From: CBFDBF01 sp050287965
GTDB taxonomy: Bacteria > Pseudomonadota > Gammaproteobacteria > Chromatiales > Chromatiaceae
Length of the DNA stretch: 64,000 bases
Reading direction: 5' to 3'
Assembly: GCA_050287965.1 (NCBI GenBank)
Contig: JBNKCX010000025.1
Span: 6,243 to 70,242 of the forward strand
Made by a program: the position numbers and the translations under genes. This document shows positions 37,257-46,087 of this stretch, in pieces. The stretch's first letter is position 1, and every line of letters starts with the position of its first letter. The notes under the pieces are model-generated. The model ran no database searches, was not told where the DNA came from, and was given only the letters and a program-made list of their open reading frames with translations.

Positions 37257-37853
37257 TCAGCTGTCCGCCTCTTCCTCCGGTGCGGAGACCGCTGAATCGC
37301 CCCTGTTCAGGCTCGGCCAGGCGGCCCGCAGATAGAGCACCATGGACCAGAGGGTGAGAAAAGCGGCGACATAGAGCAGGACATAACCGATGGTGTAGAT
37401 AGGCAGTTCCCAGAGGGGTTCGCGGTAGATCAACATGACGATCGCCAGCATCTGAACCGTGGTCTTGATCTTGGCAATTACCGTAACCGCAACCTGGGCG
37501 CGAGCCCCGAGCTCGGCCATCCACTCCCGCACAGCGGAGATGGTGATCTCACGGCCGATGATGATCAGTACCGGAATCGCCAGTGCCGGCGACGGGTCCG
37601 ACTCCAGCAGAAGAATCAGGGCGACCGCCACCATCAGCTTATCGGCCACGGGATCGAGAAAGGCGCCGAAGGGGGAGAACTGTTCCAAGCGGCGCGCCAT
37701 ATAGCCGTCCAGCCAATCGGTTATCGCCGCCAGGGCGAATATCCAGGCGCAGGCCTTGCTCGACCAGGCGAGAGGCAGATAGAACACGGCCACAAAGACC
37801 GGGATAAGGGCGATCCTGAGGAGGGTCAACAGGTTAGGGATATTGATCGGCAT
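37257..37853 (-). CDS. pgsA: CDP-diacylglycerol-glycerol-3-phosphate 3-phosphatidyltransferase
   Basis: 198 residues with about four membrane helices. The CDP-alcohol phosphotransferase motif D-x2-DG-x2-AR-x8-G-x3-D-x3-D is complete: DWLDGYMARR starting at Asp46, then FGAFLDPVADKLM. It makes phosphatidylglycerol phosphate, the committed step to PG and cardiolipin, in the inner membrane. Its ATG overlaps the uvrC stop as TAATG. Order and linkage to uvrC and the tRNAs are conserved in gammaproteobacteria. Confidence 0.96.
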   Translation of the reverse strand: MPINIPNLLTLLRIALIPVFVAVFYLPLAWSSKACAWIFALAAITDWLDGYMARRLEQFSPFGAFLDPVADKLMVAVALILLLESDPSPALAIPVLIIIGREITISAVREWMAELGARAQVAVTVIAKIKTTVQMLAIVMLIYREPLWELPIYTIGYVLLYVAAFLTLWSMVLYLRAAWPSLNRGDSAVSAPEEEADS

Positions 37854-39673
37854 TATTCGTTCCCGTGAAAAGCCTCATAAATCTTCTCCGCAAGGTGTCG
37901 ACTGATACCCTCCACCCGCTGAAGGTCCTCGACGCCTGCGGCGGCGAGTTCCTGCAGACCACCGAACTGCTTAAGCAGCCGTTGCCGGCGCTTGGGTCCG
38001 ATCCCCTCGATCCGTTCCAGGGGAGATTTTCCGGCGCGCGTATGCCGCCGCTGGCGATGGCCGGCAACGGCAAAGCGGTGGGCTTCATCACGGATCTGTT
38101 GAATCAGGTGCAGGGCCGGTGATCCTGCCGGGAGTATAAGGGGGTGCTCGCGGCCGGACAAGAACAGCTGCTCCATTCCGGGTCTGCGATCCGCCCCCTT
38201 GGCGACAGCCACCAGTTTGACGCCACTCACCGCGAGTTCTTCCAGTACCCGCTCGGCGGCGCGCAACTGTCCCTTGCCGCCGTCGATGAAAAGGATATCC
38301 GGCATCCTGCCCTCCCCGGCCAGGATGCGCTGGTAACGGCGCATCAGCGCCTGTTCCATGGCCGCATAATCATCACCCGGCCGTATATCACGTATATTGA
38401 AGCGCCGGTAATCCCGTTTCGCCGGCCCCTGCTGATCAAAGACTACACAGGATGCGACGGTCTGTTCCCCCCCGGTATGACTGATATCGAAACACTCCAT
38501 CCGCTCCGGCAGCTCATCCAACTCCAGTGTGCCCTGCAGCGCTTCCAGCCGCGCTTCCATACCGGCCTTACTGGCCAGTCTGGAATCCAGTGCCAAACGC
38601 GCGTTCTGCTGCGCCATCTGCAACCAGCGCGCACGCTCCCCGCGGACACCATTCAATATCTTCACGCCGTGACCCGCGGCGTTGGAAAGGGCCTCCTGCA
38701 ACAGCGTTTTCTCCTCCGGTTTGTGGCTGACGATGATCTCTTTCGGTATCTGTTTCCCCAGGTAGTACTGCCCCAGAAAGGCGGAAACGATCTCCCGCTC
38801 TCCGGAATCACCGGGGATCCTGGGATAAAAACTCTTGTTACCCAGATTGCGGCCGCGGCGGATGAAGAACAGCTGGATACAGGCCGCACCCCCTTTACCG
38901 GCACAGGCGACGATATCCAGATCACCTTTTTCGCCGCTGACATACTGCCGCTCCTGGATCCTTCGCAGGCGGGCGATCTGATCGCGGTAGCGGGCGGCCT
39001 GCTCGAACTCCAGCGCCTCGGACGCCAGCTCCATACGCTGCACCAGTTCGTCGATCACCTGATTGGTCCTGCCCTCAAGGAACAGCCGCGCATCGCGCAC
39101 ATCCCGCCCGTAGTCCTCTTCAGAGACCAGGCCGACACAGGGGGCGGTACAACGTTTGATCTGATACTGCAAACAGGGCCGGGAGCGATTGCGAAAGAAA
39201 CTCTCTTCACACTGGCGCACGGGAAAGAGTTTCTGCAACAGCTGCAGGGTGGCGCGCATGGAACCGGCGTTGGGGTAGGGACCGAAGTAGTGTCCCCCGG
39301 CCTTTCGCGCACCCCGGTGATAGGAGAGCCGCGGAAACGGGTCATCGGAAAGATGGATATATGGATAACTCTTGTCGTCCCTCAGCAGTACGTTGTAGCG
39401 CGGTTTCAGGGACTTGATCAGATTATTTTCCAGCAGCAGCGCCTCGGCTTCCGTATGGGTAACCGTCACCTCGATGTTCCTTACCCTGGCCACCATCAGC
39501 TGCAAACGCCGATCGAGGGAACGGTTAAAATAGCTGCTGACGCGCCGTTTCAAATCCCGCGCCTTGCCCACATAGAGCACCTCCCCCTTCTCGTCCAGCA
39601 TACGGTAAACCCCCGGACGGCTGGTCAGGGTTTTCAGGAAGGGTTTGGGATCAAAAGAGGGAGCGGACGTCAT
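37853..39673 (-). CDS. uvrC: Excinuclease ABC subunit C
   Basis: 606 residues, standard length. N-terminal GIY-YIG nuclease (GVYRMLDEKGEVLYVGKARD), a UVR domain near residues 200-235, the UvrC RNase H-like nuclease with ECFDISHTGG and FIDGGKGQ, and C-terminal helix-hairpin-helix units (LERIEGIGPKRRQRLL). It makes both incisions in nucleotide excision repair with UvrAB. It is followed by pgsA with a TAATG overlap and preceded by an inverted heptamer array. Confidence 0.97.
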   Translation of the reverse strand: MTSAPSFDPKPFLKTLTSRPGVYRMLDEKGEVLYVGKARDLKRRVSSYFNRSLDRRLQLMVARVRNIEVTVTHTEAEALLLENNLIKSLKPRYNVLLRDDKSYPYIHLSDDPFPRLSYHRGARKAGGHYFGPYPNAGSMRATLQLLQKLFPVRQCEESFFRNRSRPCLQYQIKRCTAPCVGLVSEEDYGRDVRDARLFLEGRTNQVIDELVQRMELASEALEFEQAARYRDQIARLRRIQERQYVSGEKGDLDIVACAGKGGAACIQLFFIRRGRNLGNKSFYPRIPGDSGEREIVSAFLGQYYLGKQIPKEIIVSHKPEEKTLLQEALSNAAGHGVKILNGVRGERARWLQMAQQNARLALDSRLASKAGMEARLEALQGTLELDELPERMECFDISHTGGEQTVASCVVFDQQGPAKRDYRRFNIRDIRPGDDYAAMEQALMRRYQRILAGEGRMPDILFIDGGKGQLRAAERVLEELAVSGVKLVAVAKGADRRPGMEQLFLSGREHPLILPAGSPALHLIQQIRDEAHRFAVAGHRQRRHTRAGKSPLERIEGIGPKRRQRLLKQFGGLQELAAAGVEDLQRVEGISRHLAEKIYEAFHGNE

Positions 39674-39686
39674 AACGTCATTATAA

Positions 39687-39798
39687 GTTGTCAGTTTTCA
39701 GTTTTCAGTTGTCAGTTGGCACCCGGTTCGCGCTTAGAAGGTGCTCCTACGAGCGTTAACTGAAAACTGACAACTGAAAACTGACAACTGATAACTAC
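39687..39798. repeat. Inverted pair of heptamer arrays flanking a REP-like core
   Basis: Left arm (39687-39721): GTTGTCA, GTTTTCA, GTTTTCA, GTTGTCA, GTTGGCA. Right arm (39757-39798): TAACTGA, AAACTGA, CAACTGA, AAACTGA, CAACTGA, TAACTAC, the reverse complement type. The arms could pair into a long hairpin enclosing 35 bp with AGGTGCTCCTACGAGCG. The stop codon of the uracil-DNA glycosylase lies in the last unit. It separates that gene from uvrC. Confidence 0.9.
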
Positions 39799-40415
39799 AA
39801 CAACCCCCGTGCCCGAGCGAACACCGCCTGAAACATCTCAGCGGTGAGTCGTCTGGTCTGGGTGTTATAACGGCTGCAGTGGTAAGAATCGATGAGGCGT
39901 AGCCCCTCGGGCAAGAGGTGCAGACGGTCATGGCCGAAGGGGTACATCTTCTGGCGCAGCCCCTTGGCTTTGATGACGGCATTGTGGGCGATGGAACCGA
40001 GGGCGAGAACCACCGCCGCCGGAGGCAGACTGTCGAGTTCCTTCTTCAGGAATCCGTTACAGGTATTGATCTCAACCCCTATCGGTTTGTTCTGAGGCGG
40101 CAGGCACTTCACCGCATTGGTAATCCGGCAATTCAAAAGACGCAGACCATCCGACGCCGACAGGGACTCCGGGGAGGAACCGAAACCGAATCGGTAGAGG
40201 GTCTCGTACAGCAGGATACCGGCATAATCCCCGGTAAAGGGGCGTCCGGTGGCATTTGCGCCGTGCATCCCCGGGGCCAGCCCCACCACCAGCAGACGGG
40301 CATCAGGATCGCCAAAAGGGGCGACCGGACGGGCATGATAGTCAGGATAGGCCGTTTTTACTTCGTCGAGAAACGTGGCCAGGCGCGGGCACGCGCGGCA
40401 GTCAGGATCGAACAC
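39795..40415 (-). CDS. Uracil-DNA glycosylase, family 5 (UDGb) type
   Basis: 206 residues. Motif A reads GLAPGMHGANATGRPFTGD and motif B DSYHCSRYNTQTRRLT, both of the family 5 UDGb pattern. Four cysteines placed for a [4Fe-4S] cluster are visible (CRAC near the N-terminus and NCRITNAVKC near residue 100). It removes uracil and other deaminated bases from DNA. It lies 8 bp after the GacA/UvrY gene and before uvrC, so two repair genes share the unit; the glycosylase is an addition to the usual gacA-uvrC order. Confidence 0.9.
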   Translation of the reverse strand: MFDPDCRACPRLATFLDEVKTAYPDYHARPVAPFGDPDARLLVVGLAPGMHGANATGRPFTGDYAGILLYETLYRFGFGSSPESLSASDGLRLLNCRITNAVKCLPPQNKPIGVEINTCNGFLKKELDSLPPAAVVLALGSIAHNAVIKAKGLRQKMYPFGHDRLHLLPEGLRLIDSYHCSRYNTQTRRLTAEMFQAVFARARGLL

Positions 40416-40423
40416 GGTACCGC

Positions 40424-41068
40424 TCAGGTCTGGAAATCCGCCAACCCGTGACGCACGGCCAGAAGGGTCAGTTCGGCATCGTTTTCCACGTCAAGCTTGT
40501 CATACAGGCGGTGACGATAGGTACTTATGGTCTTGGGACTGAGACAGAGAGAATCGGCTATTTCGCGGTTCTTCTGTCCCTGGATGATCATCATCATGAC
40601 CTGCATCTCCCGCTTCGAGAGAGAGGTAAACGGGGTATTGGTATCGGCGCCGCTCAGACGGGCGATGGTCAACTTCTGGGAGACCTCTCTCGAGACGAAA
40701 GGATTACCGTCGGCAACGGTCCGGATCGCCTCGAACAGCTCCCCTGCCGCGCAACCCTTGGTCAGGTAACCCTTGGCCCCCGCCTCGTGAAGCTGGGTGG
40801 GAAACGGATCATCCCCATGGACGGTAACGATGATGATCTGGATATCCGGATGACGGTGCCTGATCTTGCGGGTCGCCTCGATACCGCCTATGCCTGGCAT
40901 ATTGATATCCATAAGCACCAGGTTGGGTTCCAGGGAGGAGATCTGTTCCAGCGCCTCTTCCCCGGTTTCAGCCTCACCCACTACCTGGATGTCGGGCACG
41001 CCTTCCAACAGGCGCCGGAATCCGGTCCGGACCAGTTCATGGTCGTCAACAAGCATTACCTTGATCAT
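40424..41068 (-). CDS. GacA/UvrY-type response regulator
   Basis: 214 residues: a receiver domain with DD (residues 8-9), phosphoacceptor Asp54 in LVLMDINMPG and Lys near 104, then a LuxR-type helix-turn-helix (SLSKREMQVMMMI and SLCLSPKTISTYRHRLY). Position upstream of uvrC and pgsA identifies it as the GacA/UvrY orthologue, which with a BarA/GacS kinase drives csrB/rsm small RNAs and so controls biofilm and exopolysaccharide in other species. The kinase is not in the window. Confidence 0.9.
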   Translation of the reverse strand: MIKVMLVDDHELVRTGFRRLLEGVPDIQVVGEAETGEEALEQISSLEPNLVLMDINMPGIGGIEATRKIRHRHPDIQIIIVTVHGDDPFPTQLHEAGAKGYLTKGCAAGELFEAIRTVADGNPFVSREVSQKLTIARLSGADTNTPFTSLSKREMQVMMMIIQGQKNREIADSLCLSPKTISTYRHRLYDKLDVENDAELTLLAVRHGLADFQT

Positions 41069-41181
41069 GCCCCAATTGTCCCGCGGCTACCGCCTTCCCC
41101 AACGGTATGGAATTGCCTGAGAATAACAGAGGAATCGGGCTGTAACAAACGGTGATTTGTCGGATCCGGCGCCGGTATGTC

Positions 41182-41230
41182 GTTGTCAGTTGTCAGTTAA
41201 CAGTGGGCTGCGGGCAGTGTTGTCAGTTGC
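41182..41230. repeat. Short heptamer array, GTTGTCA type
   Basis: GTTGTCA, GTTGTCA, GTTAACA, then 16 bp, then GTTGTCA and GTTGCCG. It is a worn copy of the family seen at 14.4 and 39.7 kb, between the GacA-like gene and the last gene of the hydrogenase operon. Confidence 0.8.
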
Positions 41231-41237
41231 CGGAAAA

Positions 41238-41780
41238 TCAATCGACTGCGGGCCCGGGTTCCGGGACGTCGGTCTGTTCGGCAATGCCGGCAGGCACGGG
41301 ATAGCTTTTCAGGATTCCGTCCGGGATCTCGCCCCTTCCGGCCTGGTAGATGGAACCCGACTCCAGCACGAAGTTGACCACCACCAGGATGAAGGTGGGC
41401 ATTATGCCGATGCGGGAGGAGATGGTCAGGAAGATATCCTGCATGGTCTTGTCGGCCCCCTGGGCCAGCAGCCAACCGCCGGCGATGATAACAGCAGTGA
41501 CCGCGTAAGCGATAAGGAGTAACTTGGCCCGCCGGAAAGCCAGCTTCCAATGGACCATCTCGAACCAGTGGCCGTTCTTTTGCGCCTGGTTGCCGCGGAT
41601 ATAGATAAAGGTGAAGACCGTGCTGGAAAAGAACAAAGGGATCAACAGCGCCGTGACATCCCGCATCAGAAAAATCGAGATCGGCGCGAGCATGAGGTGA
41701 AATACGGCCAGGTTGAACATGAAAAGCTCATGGGGAAATCTGGCCTTTGTTCTTATGGTTGGTTCAATCTCGAATAGCAT
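41238..41780 (-). CDS. Unrecognised four-helix membrane protein at the end of the hydrogenase operon
   Basis: 180 residues from the ATG at 41780, preceded by GGGGAT; the frame opens 19 codons earlier. Four membrane segments are visible, for example LFMFNLAVFHLMLAPISIFL and MPTFILVVVNFVLESGSIYQ. The loops hold several His residues (HELFMF, FHLML, GHWFEMVHW) but not a clear cytochrome b pattern. I do not recognise the family. It lies 177 bp after the large hydrogenase subunit on the same strand, so it could be a membrane partner of the hydrogenase or an unrelated gene. Confidence 0.6.
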   Translation of the reverse strand: MLFEIEPTIRTKARFPHELFMFNLAVFHLMLAPISIFLMRDVTALLIPLFFSSTVFTFIYIRGNQAQKNGHWFEMVHWKLAFRRAKLLLIAYAVTAVIIAGGWLLAQGADKTMQDIFLTISSRIGIMPTFILVVVNFVLESGSIYQAGRGEIPDGILKSYPVPAGIAEQTDVPEPGPAVD

Positions 41781-41957
41781 CGTTATCCCCTGTGCGGACT
41801 CCGGCAGCATTAAGACCCGTCCGGGCGTGCCGGTCAAGCCTGGGTTGAAGGGGAAAAGCTACCAAGTAACCCCCGGCGTCTCCATGACGATACGCAATCG
41901 GAAAAATTGAACAGATTCCGCCGGCCTCCCCATGCCGCAGGCCGCAGAGAATGGAAT

Positions 41958-43682
41958 TCAGCGCACCTTGACCCGCAGCGCCTCTTCGCCGTTCTCGTCC
42001 ATAAGATGAACGGCGCAGGCGATGCAGGGATCGAAACTATGGATGGTGCGCAGGATCTCAACCGGCTGATCCACATCCGCCAGAACATGATTGTCCTGCA
42101 GCGCCGCTTCATAGGCCCCCGGCTGACCCGAGGGATCCCGGGGCCCGGCATTCCAGGTGCTCGGCACCACGGCCTGGTAATTGGCGATCTTGCCGTCTTC
42201 GATCACCACCCAATGGCCCAGGGCGCCACGCGGTGCTTCCATGAACCCCACACCCCTGGCCTCCGCGGGCCAGGTCGCCGGATCCCAAAGAGCCTCATTG
42301 AAGGTCTTGGTATCGCCGGCTTTGATATTGGTCACCAGTCCGTCATACCAGCCCTGCATGGCGTCCGCCAGTATCTTGGTCTCCAGGGTACGGGCCGCAG
42401 TACGCCCTAAGGTTGAAAACAACGCACGCACCGGGATATCCAGATGCCTGAGGGTCATCTCCACCAGTTCCCGCGTCTGTTCATGGCCGGTGGCATGCAG
42501 CATCAATACCCGTGCAAGGGGCCCTACCTCCATCGCCTTACCCTTCCAGCGAGGGGCCTTGAGCCAGGAGTAGTCTTTATCCACGTCCAGATGTTCATAG
42601 GGGGGTTCCGGCCCCGTATAGTTGAGGCTGGTTTCACCGTCATAGGGATGCAATCCCTGCTCCTTGTCGTCGGAGTATTCGTACCAGGAATGTCCGATGA
42701 ACTCCTGGATCTCCTCCGGATTGTTGATATCGATCGGGTGCACGGTGGAAATATCCCGATCAAGAATCACGCCGGAGGGGAATAAGTAACCGGAAGGATC
42801 GTCCATATCCGTCGCCGGCAGATCACCGTAACAGAGAAAATTTCCCAACCCCTCTCCGCGCAGACCCCAGTCCTTGTAGAAGGAAGCGATGGCCAGGGTA
42901 TCCGGCAGGTAGACCTGATCGACGAACACACGCATCTGATCGATCACCTCCTGGACCTGCTGCAATCGCTTGGCGTTGATGGCCGAATCCGAATTCAGGT
43001 CGATGGCGGAAGCCACGCCCCCCACGAGAAAATTGGGATGGGGATTCTTACCGCCGAATATGGTGTGAAGCTTTACCACGTCCCGCTGCCAGGCTAATGC
43101 CTCCAGATAATGGGCTACCGCCATGAGGTTGGCTTCCGGCGGAAGCTTATAGGCCGGATGACCCCAATAGGCCTTGGCGAAGATCCCCAGTTGCCCGGTT
43201 TCCACAAACCCCTTCAACCGCTCTTTCATGTCCGAGAAATAACCGGCGGACGACTTGGGCCAATGTGGAGAAACCTGCTGCGCCAGTTCCGAGGTGGCCT
43301 TGGGATCGGCATCCAGGGCCGACACCACATCCACCCAGTCCAACGCATGCAGGTGATAGAAATGCATGACATGGTCGTGGATATACTGGGCCCCGATCAT
43401 CAGATTGCGAATAAGCTGGGCGTTGGGCGGAATCTTATATCCCAGGGCGTTCTCCACCGCCCGCACCGAGGCGATTCCGTGCACCAGGGTGCAGACTCCG
43501 CAGATACGCTGGGCGTAGGCCCAGGCATCACGCGGATCCCGACCGCGCAGGATAATCTCGATACCCCGCACCATGGTGCCCGCCGAATAGGCCTGGGCGA
43601 TCCTGTTCCCCTCCATCTGCGCTTCGATACGCAAATGCCCTTCGATACGTGTGACTGGATCAACAACGATTCGATCACTCAT
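41958..43682 (-). CDS. hynL: [NiFe] hydrogenase large subunit (HynL/HupL)
   Basis: 574 residues. The two Ni-binding motifs are intact: RICGVC (Cys61/Cys64) and DPCIACAVH (Cys553/Cys556). His559 is followed by a 15-residue tail (LMDENGEEALRVKVR) that the maturation protease removes. It binds the NiFe(CN)2CO centre and splits or makes H2 together with the small subunit at the periplasmic face of the membrane. The small subunit is separated from it by isp1, isp2 and an unknown gene, the arrangement of Thiocapsa hynS-isp1-isp2-hynL. Confidence 0.96.
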   Translation of the reverse strand: MSDRIVVDPVTRIEGHLRIEAQMEGNRIAQAYSAGTMVRGIEIILRGRDPRDAWAYAQRICGVCTLVHGIASVRAVENALGYKIPPNAQLIRNLMIGAQYIHDHVMHFYHLHALDWVDVVSALDADPKATSELAQQVSPHWPKSSAGYFSDMKERLKGFVETGQLGIFAKAYWGHPAYKLPPEANLMAVAHYLEALAWQRDVVKLHTIFGGKNPHPNFLVGGVASAIDLNSDSAINAKRLQQVQEVIDQMRVFVDQVYLPDTLAIASFYKDWGLRGEGLGNFLCYGDLPATDMDDPSGYLFPSGVILDRDISTVHPIDINNPEEIQEFIGHSWYEYSDDKEQGLHPYDGETSLNYTGPEPPYEHLDVDKDYSWLKAPRWKGKAMEVGPLARVLMLHATGHEQTRELVEMTLRHLDIPVRALFSTLGRTAARTLETKILADAMQGWYDGLVTNIKAGDTKTFNEALWDPATWPAEARGVGFMEAPRGALGHWVVIEDGKIANYQAVVPSTWNAGPRDPSGQPGAYEAALQDNHVLADVDQPVEILRTIHSFDPCIACAVHLMDENGEEALRVKVR

Positions 43683-43698
43683 TATTTTTTATCCCGAT

Positions 43699-44157
43699 TC
43701 AGGAACCCAAAAATTCATTCAGGATGGCGTACTGCCGGTCGTTTTCAGATAGCGAATTCCCGCTGTCAACCTCGGCGGCGACCATACAGGTACGCGCCAT
43801 ACGGCTGCTCATGGCCGCCTGCCATGCCGGACCCGCTCCAAAGGACTTTTTCTGAGGTGCCAGGCAGGCGGCCGCCGCCCGGGCCACGAAATAGCTGGCC
43901 TGTTCCGCCCAGGAACAATCCGCTCCGCAGCGGGCATGTTTATCCAGCCACACCTTGTTGGCGACCTTATAGGCCGCATCCAGTTCGTCCTCGGAGGCAT
44001 CCCCGGTAACCGCCACCTGCACCGCGCGTTTCAACCGCTCATCGCTGCAAAGTTCGACCACGTCCATGACAAACAACGCGCCTGCCTGCCGTTGCCGATC
44101 CAGATCAAGACCCTCCAGCGCCTGCCTCATTTCATGGTCATTCGTTACGGTAGCCAT
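43699..44157 (-). CDS. Unrecognised soluble protein between isp2 and the hydrogenase large subunit
   Basis: 152 residues, mostly helical, no signal peptide or membrane helix. Four cysteines stand out: ELCSDE, ARCGADCSWAEQ and AAACLAP, with a further one in MARTCMVAA. Its ATG overlaps the isp2 stop (TGATG) and it ends 16 bp before hynL, so it is certainly part of the operon. The classic hyn operon has nothing here. I do not recognise the family; it might be a chaperone or maturation factor for the large subunit. Confidence 0.7.
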   Translation of the reverse strand: MATVTNDHEMRQALEGLDLDRQRQAGALFVMDVVELCSDERLKRAVQVAVTGDASEDELDAAYKVANKVWLDKHARCGADCSWAEQASYFVARAAAACLAPQKKSFGAGPAWQAAMSSRMARTCMVAAEVDSGNSLSENDRQYAILNEFLGS

Positions 44158-45431
44158 CAGGAATCCTCTCCTTTCTCAACCAGGTGTTCAGCCAGCAACT
44201 CGGTCAATCCCAGTACCGGCAACTCCATCTTGTTCAGCTCCAATCCCTCTTCCAGGGTGATGCGGCAATTGGCACAGGCGGTAACCACCAGGTCCACGTT
44301 GAGTTCATCCAGCTGGCGTTTCTTGCGCCGGAAGGCGGTGAACTTGATCTCCTCCGCCCGCTCGTTGGCACTCACCCCGCCACCACCGCTGCAGCACCAG
44401 TTCATCGCCCCATGGTCCCGCATTTCCACAAAATTGGCGGCAACCGCGTGCAGAAGATTGCGCGGCTGCTCCACCACCCCGCCGCGACGGGCAATCTGGC
44501 AGGGATCATGGTAAGTGAGCCGCGCCTGCTCCAGACCCTCGGTGCGGAGTTTTCCCTGCCGACGCAGTTCATCCAGTATTTCCAGGATATGCCGCACCTT
44601 GAATCCAAAAGGGCGCCCCATCAGATTCGGCCCCTCGAAACGTATCGCCATATAGGCGTGTCCGCACTCCGGACTCACCACCGTCTGCACGTTCAACTCT
44701 TCCGCCGCAAGCACCACGCGACTGACCAGTTCCCGCGCCAGATCGGAAACCCCGATCTGAATGCCGCTGTTGGTGGCTTCGAACGCCTTGCTGGAGATGG
44801 TCCAGCTCTTGCCCGCCTGTTTGAATATGCGTGCGATGGCCTCCAGGTACTCGGGAAAATTCATGATCTCCATGGAGGACAGAAGCACCATGAACTCAAC
44901 GTCCGGGCGGTCCAGGGGGATCTCCAGCCCGGTATCCTGCTGCACGTGACTGATCTGGGCCTCCAGGGCGGGCAACCTGACCCCCATGGGACTGCCGACA
45001 GTGATGGAACGGGTGACCGCGCCCACCAGGCCCTCGGGCGCATGCCCGGCGGCGGCAAAACCCTCCCGGATCTTACGGATCATGCCGGTGATGTCGTTAC
45101 CCACCGGGCACGCCAGGGAACAGCGGCCGCACATGGAACAGCCGTCGTATACCAGGGTCTCCCATGCGCTGAAATCCTCCTCCGTAACCGGCTCCGACCA
45201 TCCGACCAGCGATTTGAGCTTGCCCCAGAGGGTGTATTCCTGCTCCCAGACCCGGCGCATCAATTCCACCTTGTGGATGGGCGTATACCTCGGGTCCCCG
45301 CTTTCGGTAAAGAACAGGCAGGCCTCGGCGCAGAGGCCGCAATGCACGCAGGCGCTGAAAAAACTGGCTACCGGCGCATCAATCTGCTCCTTTATAAAGC
45401 GAACACCCTTTTCGACTGTCGCGGCGCTCAT
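44157..45431 (-). CDS. isp2: Isp2: HdrD/DsrK-like iron-sulfur protein of the hydrogenase
   Basis: 424 residues. Two [4Fe-4S] ferredoxin motifs: CVHCGLCAEAC (28-38) and CSMCGRCSLAC (98-108). Two CCG-type domains follow, with HDPCQIARR...WCCSGGG and ACANCRITLEEG. This is the heterodisulfide-reductase-D fold, as in DsrK. With the Isp1 cytochrome b it passes electrons between the hydrogenase and the quinone pool or a cytoplasmic thiol/disulfide or sulfur carrier. It overlaps isp1 by 4 bp. In Thiocapsa, Isp1/Isp2 link Hyn hydrogenase to sulfur metabolism. Confidence 0.93.
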   Translation of the reverse strand: MSAATVEKGVRFIKEQIDAPVASFFSACVHCGLCAEACLFFTESGDPRYTPIHKVELMRRVWEQEYTLWGKLKSLVGWSEPVTEEDFSAWETLVYDGCSMCGRCSLACPVGNDITGMIRKIREGFAAAGHAPEGLVGAVTRSITVGSPMGVRLPALEAQISHVQQDTGLEIPLDRPDVEFMVLLSSMEIMNFPEYLEAIARIFKQAGKSWTISSKAFEATNSGIQIGVSDLARELVSRVVLAAEELNVQTVVSPECGHAYMAIRFEGPNLMGRPFGFKVRHILEILDELRRQGKLRTEGLEQARLTYHDPCQIARRGGVVEQPRNLLHAVAANFVEMRDHGAMNWCCSGGGGVSANERAEEIKFTAFRRKKRQLDELNVDLVVTACANCRITLEEGLELNKMELPVLGLTELLAEHLVEKGEDS

Positions 45432-46087
45432 GATTCCACCCCTCTATGACCCGCACGGTAACCCTGATACCAGCGGGCCAGAACAAAACTGAGCATGTGG
45501 GTCAACTTGCTGAACGGGGCTACCACCAACAGGACCTCCACACTGAGAATATGCAGTGCCAACATCAGCGTATACGGCAGCAGCAGGTGGTTGTACGCAA
45601 GATAACCGGTTACCAGCGGCAGCAAGGTAACGGTCCAGGCCAGATAATCTCCCGCCGTACTGAGAAACCGCATCACCGGGTGTCCCAGGCGAAAGGCCAG
45701 CGCTCCCGCCATGGACAGGATGGTGACCGCGGTCAGCGCGTCGATCACCCCGGCAGGCAGCCCCGGCCAACTGAGACCGGTAAGATTCTCGATCAGCACA
45801 ATATGAGGAACATGAAAAAAGATCACCGCCAATAGGCCGATATGCATCACATAGCCGTTGGCGATACGCAGGGGCGCCACTTCGAACAGTTCCCGGCGGG
45901 GAAAACTGCGCGACCACAGGGTACGAAACCCGCCTTTCAGGGCGCTGCCCCGTTGTTCCGACAAATCCGGCGCGTTGCCCAGGCTGATGATCTCAAACAG
46001 GCGCACCAGCATCCCGAACACGAATATCAACAGGGCGATATTCAGGCCCGGCCCGCGAACCCAAATCAGCAGTTCATTGGCGCTCAT
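45428..46087 (-). CDS. isp1: Isp1: NarI/DsrM-like membrane cytochrome b of the hydrogenase
   Basis: 219 residues with five membrane helices. Histidines suited to bind two b-type haems are present: VMHIGLLAVIFFHVPH, LGHPV and LALHILSVE. It belongs to the NarI/DsrM family and should take electrons through the membrane between the periplasmic hydrogenase, quinone and Isp2 on the cytoplasmic side. ATGA overlaps join it to the small subunit gene before it and isp2 after it. Confidence 0.93.
   Translation of the reverse strand: MSANELLIWVRGPGLNIALLIFVFGMLVRLFEIISLGNAPDLSEQRGSALKGGFRTLWSRSFPRRELFEVAPLRIANGYVMHIGLLAVIFFHVPHIVLIENLTGLSWPGLPAGVIDALTAVTILSMAGALAFRLGHPVMRFLSTAGDYLAWTVTLLPLVTGYLAYNHLLLPYTLMLALHILSVEVLLVVAPFSKLTHMLSFVLARWYQGYRAGHRGVES

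Noticed and set aside
38144..39763. 539-codon plus-strand open frame antisense to uvrC
   Set aside because: uvrC is complete and full of conserved motifs; the antisense frame shows none and only reflects GC-rich codon use.
44184..45449. 421-codon plus-strand open frame antisense to isp2
   Set aside because: No motif, and isp2 on the other strand has intact Fe-S and CCG motifs and overlaps its neighbours properly.
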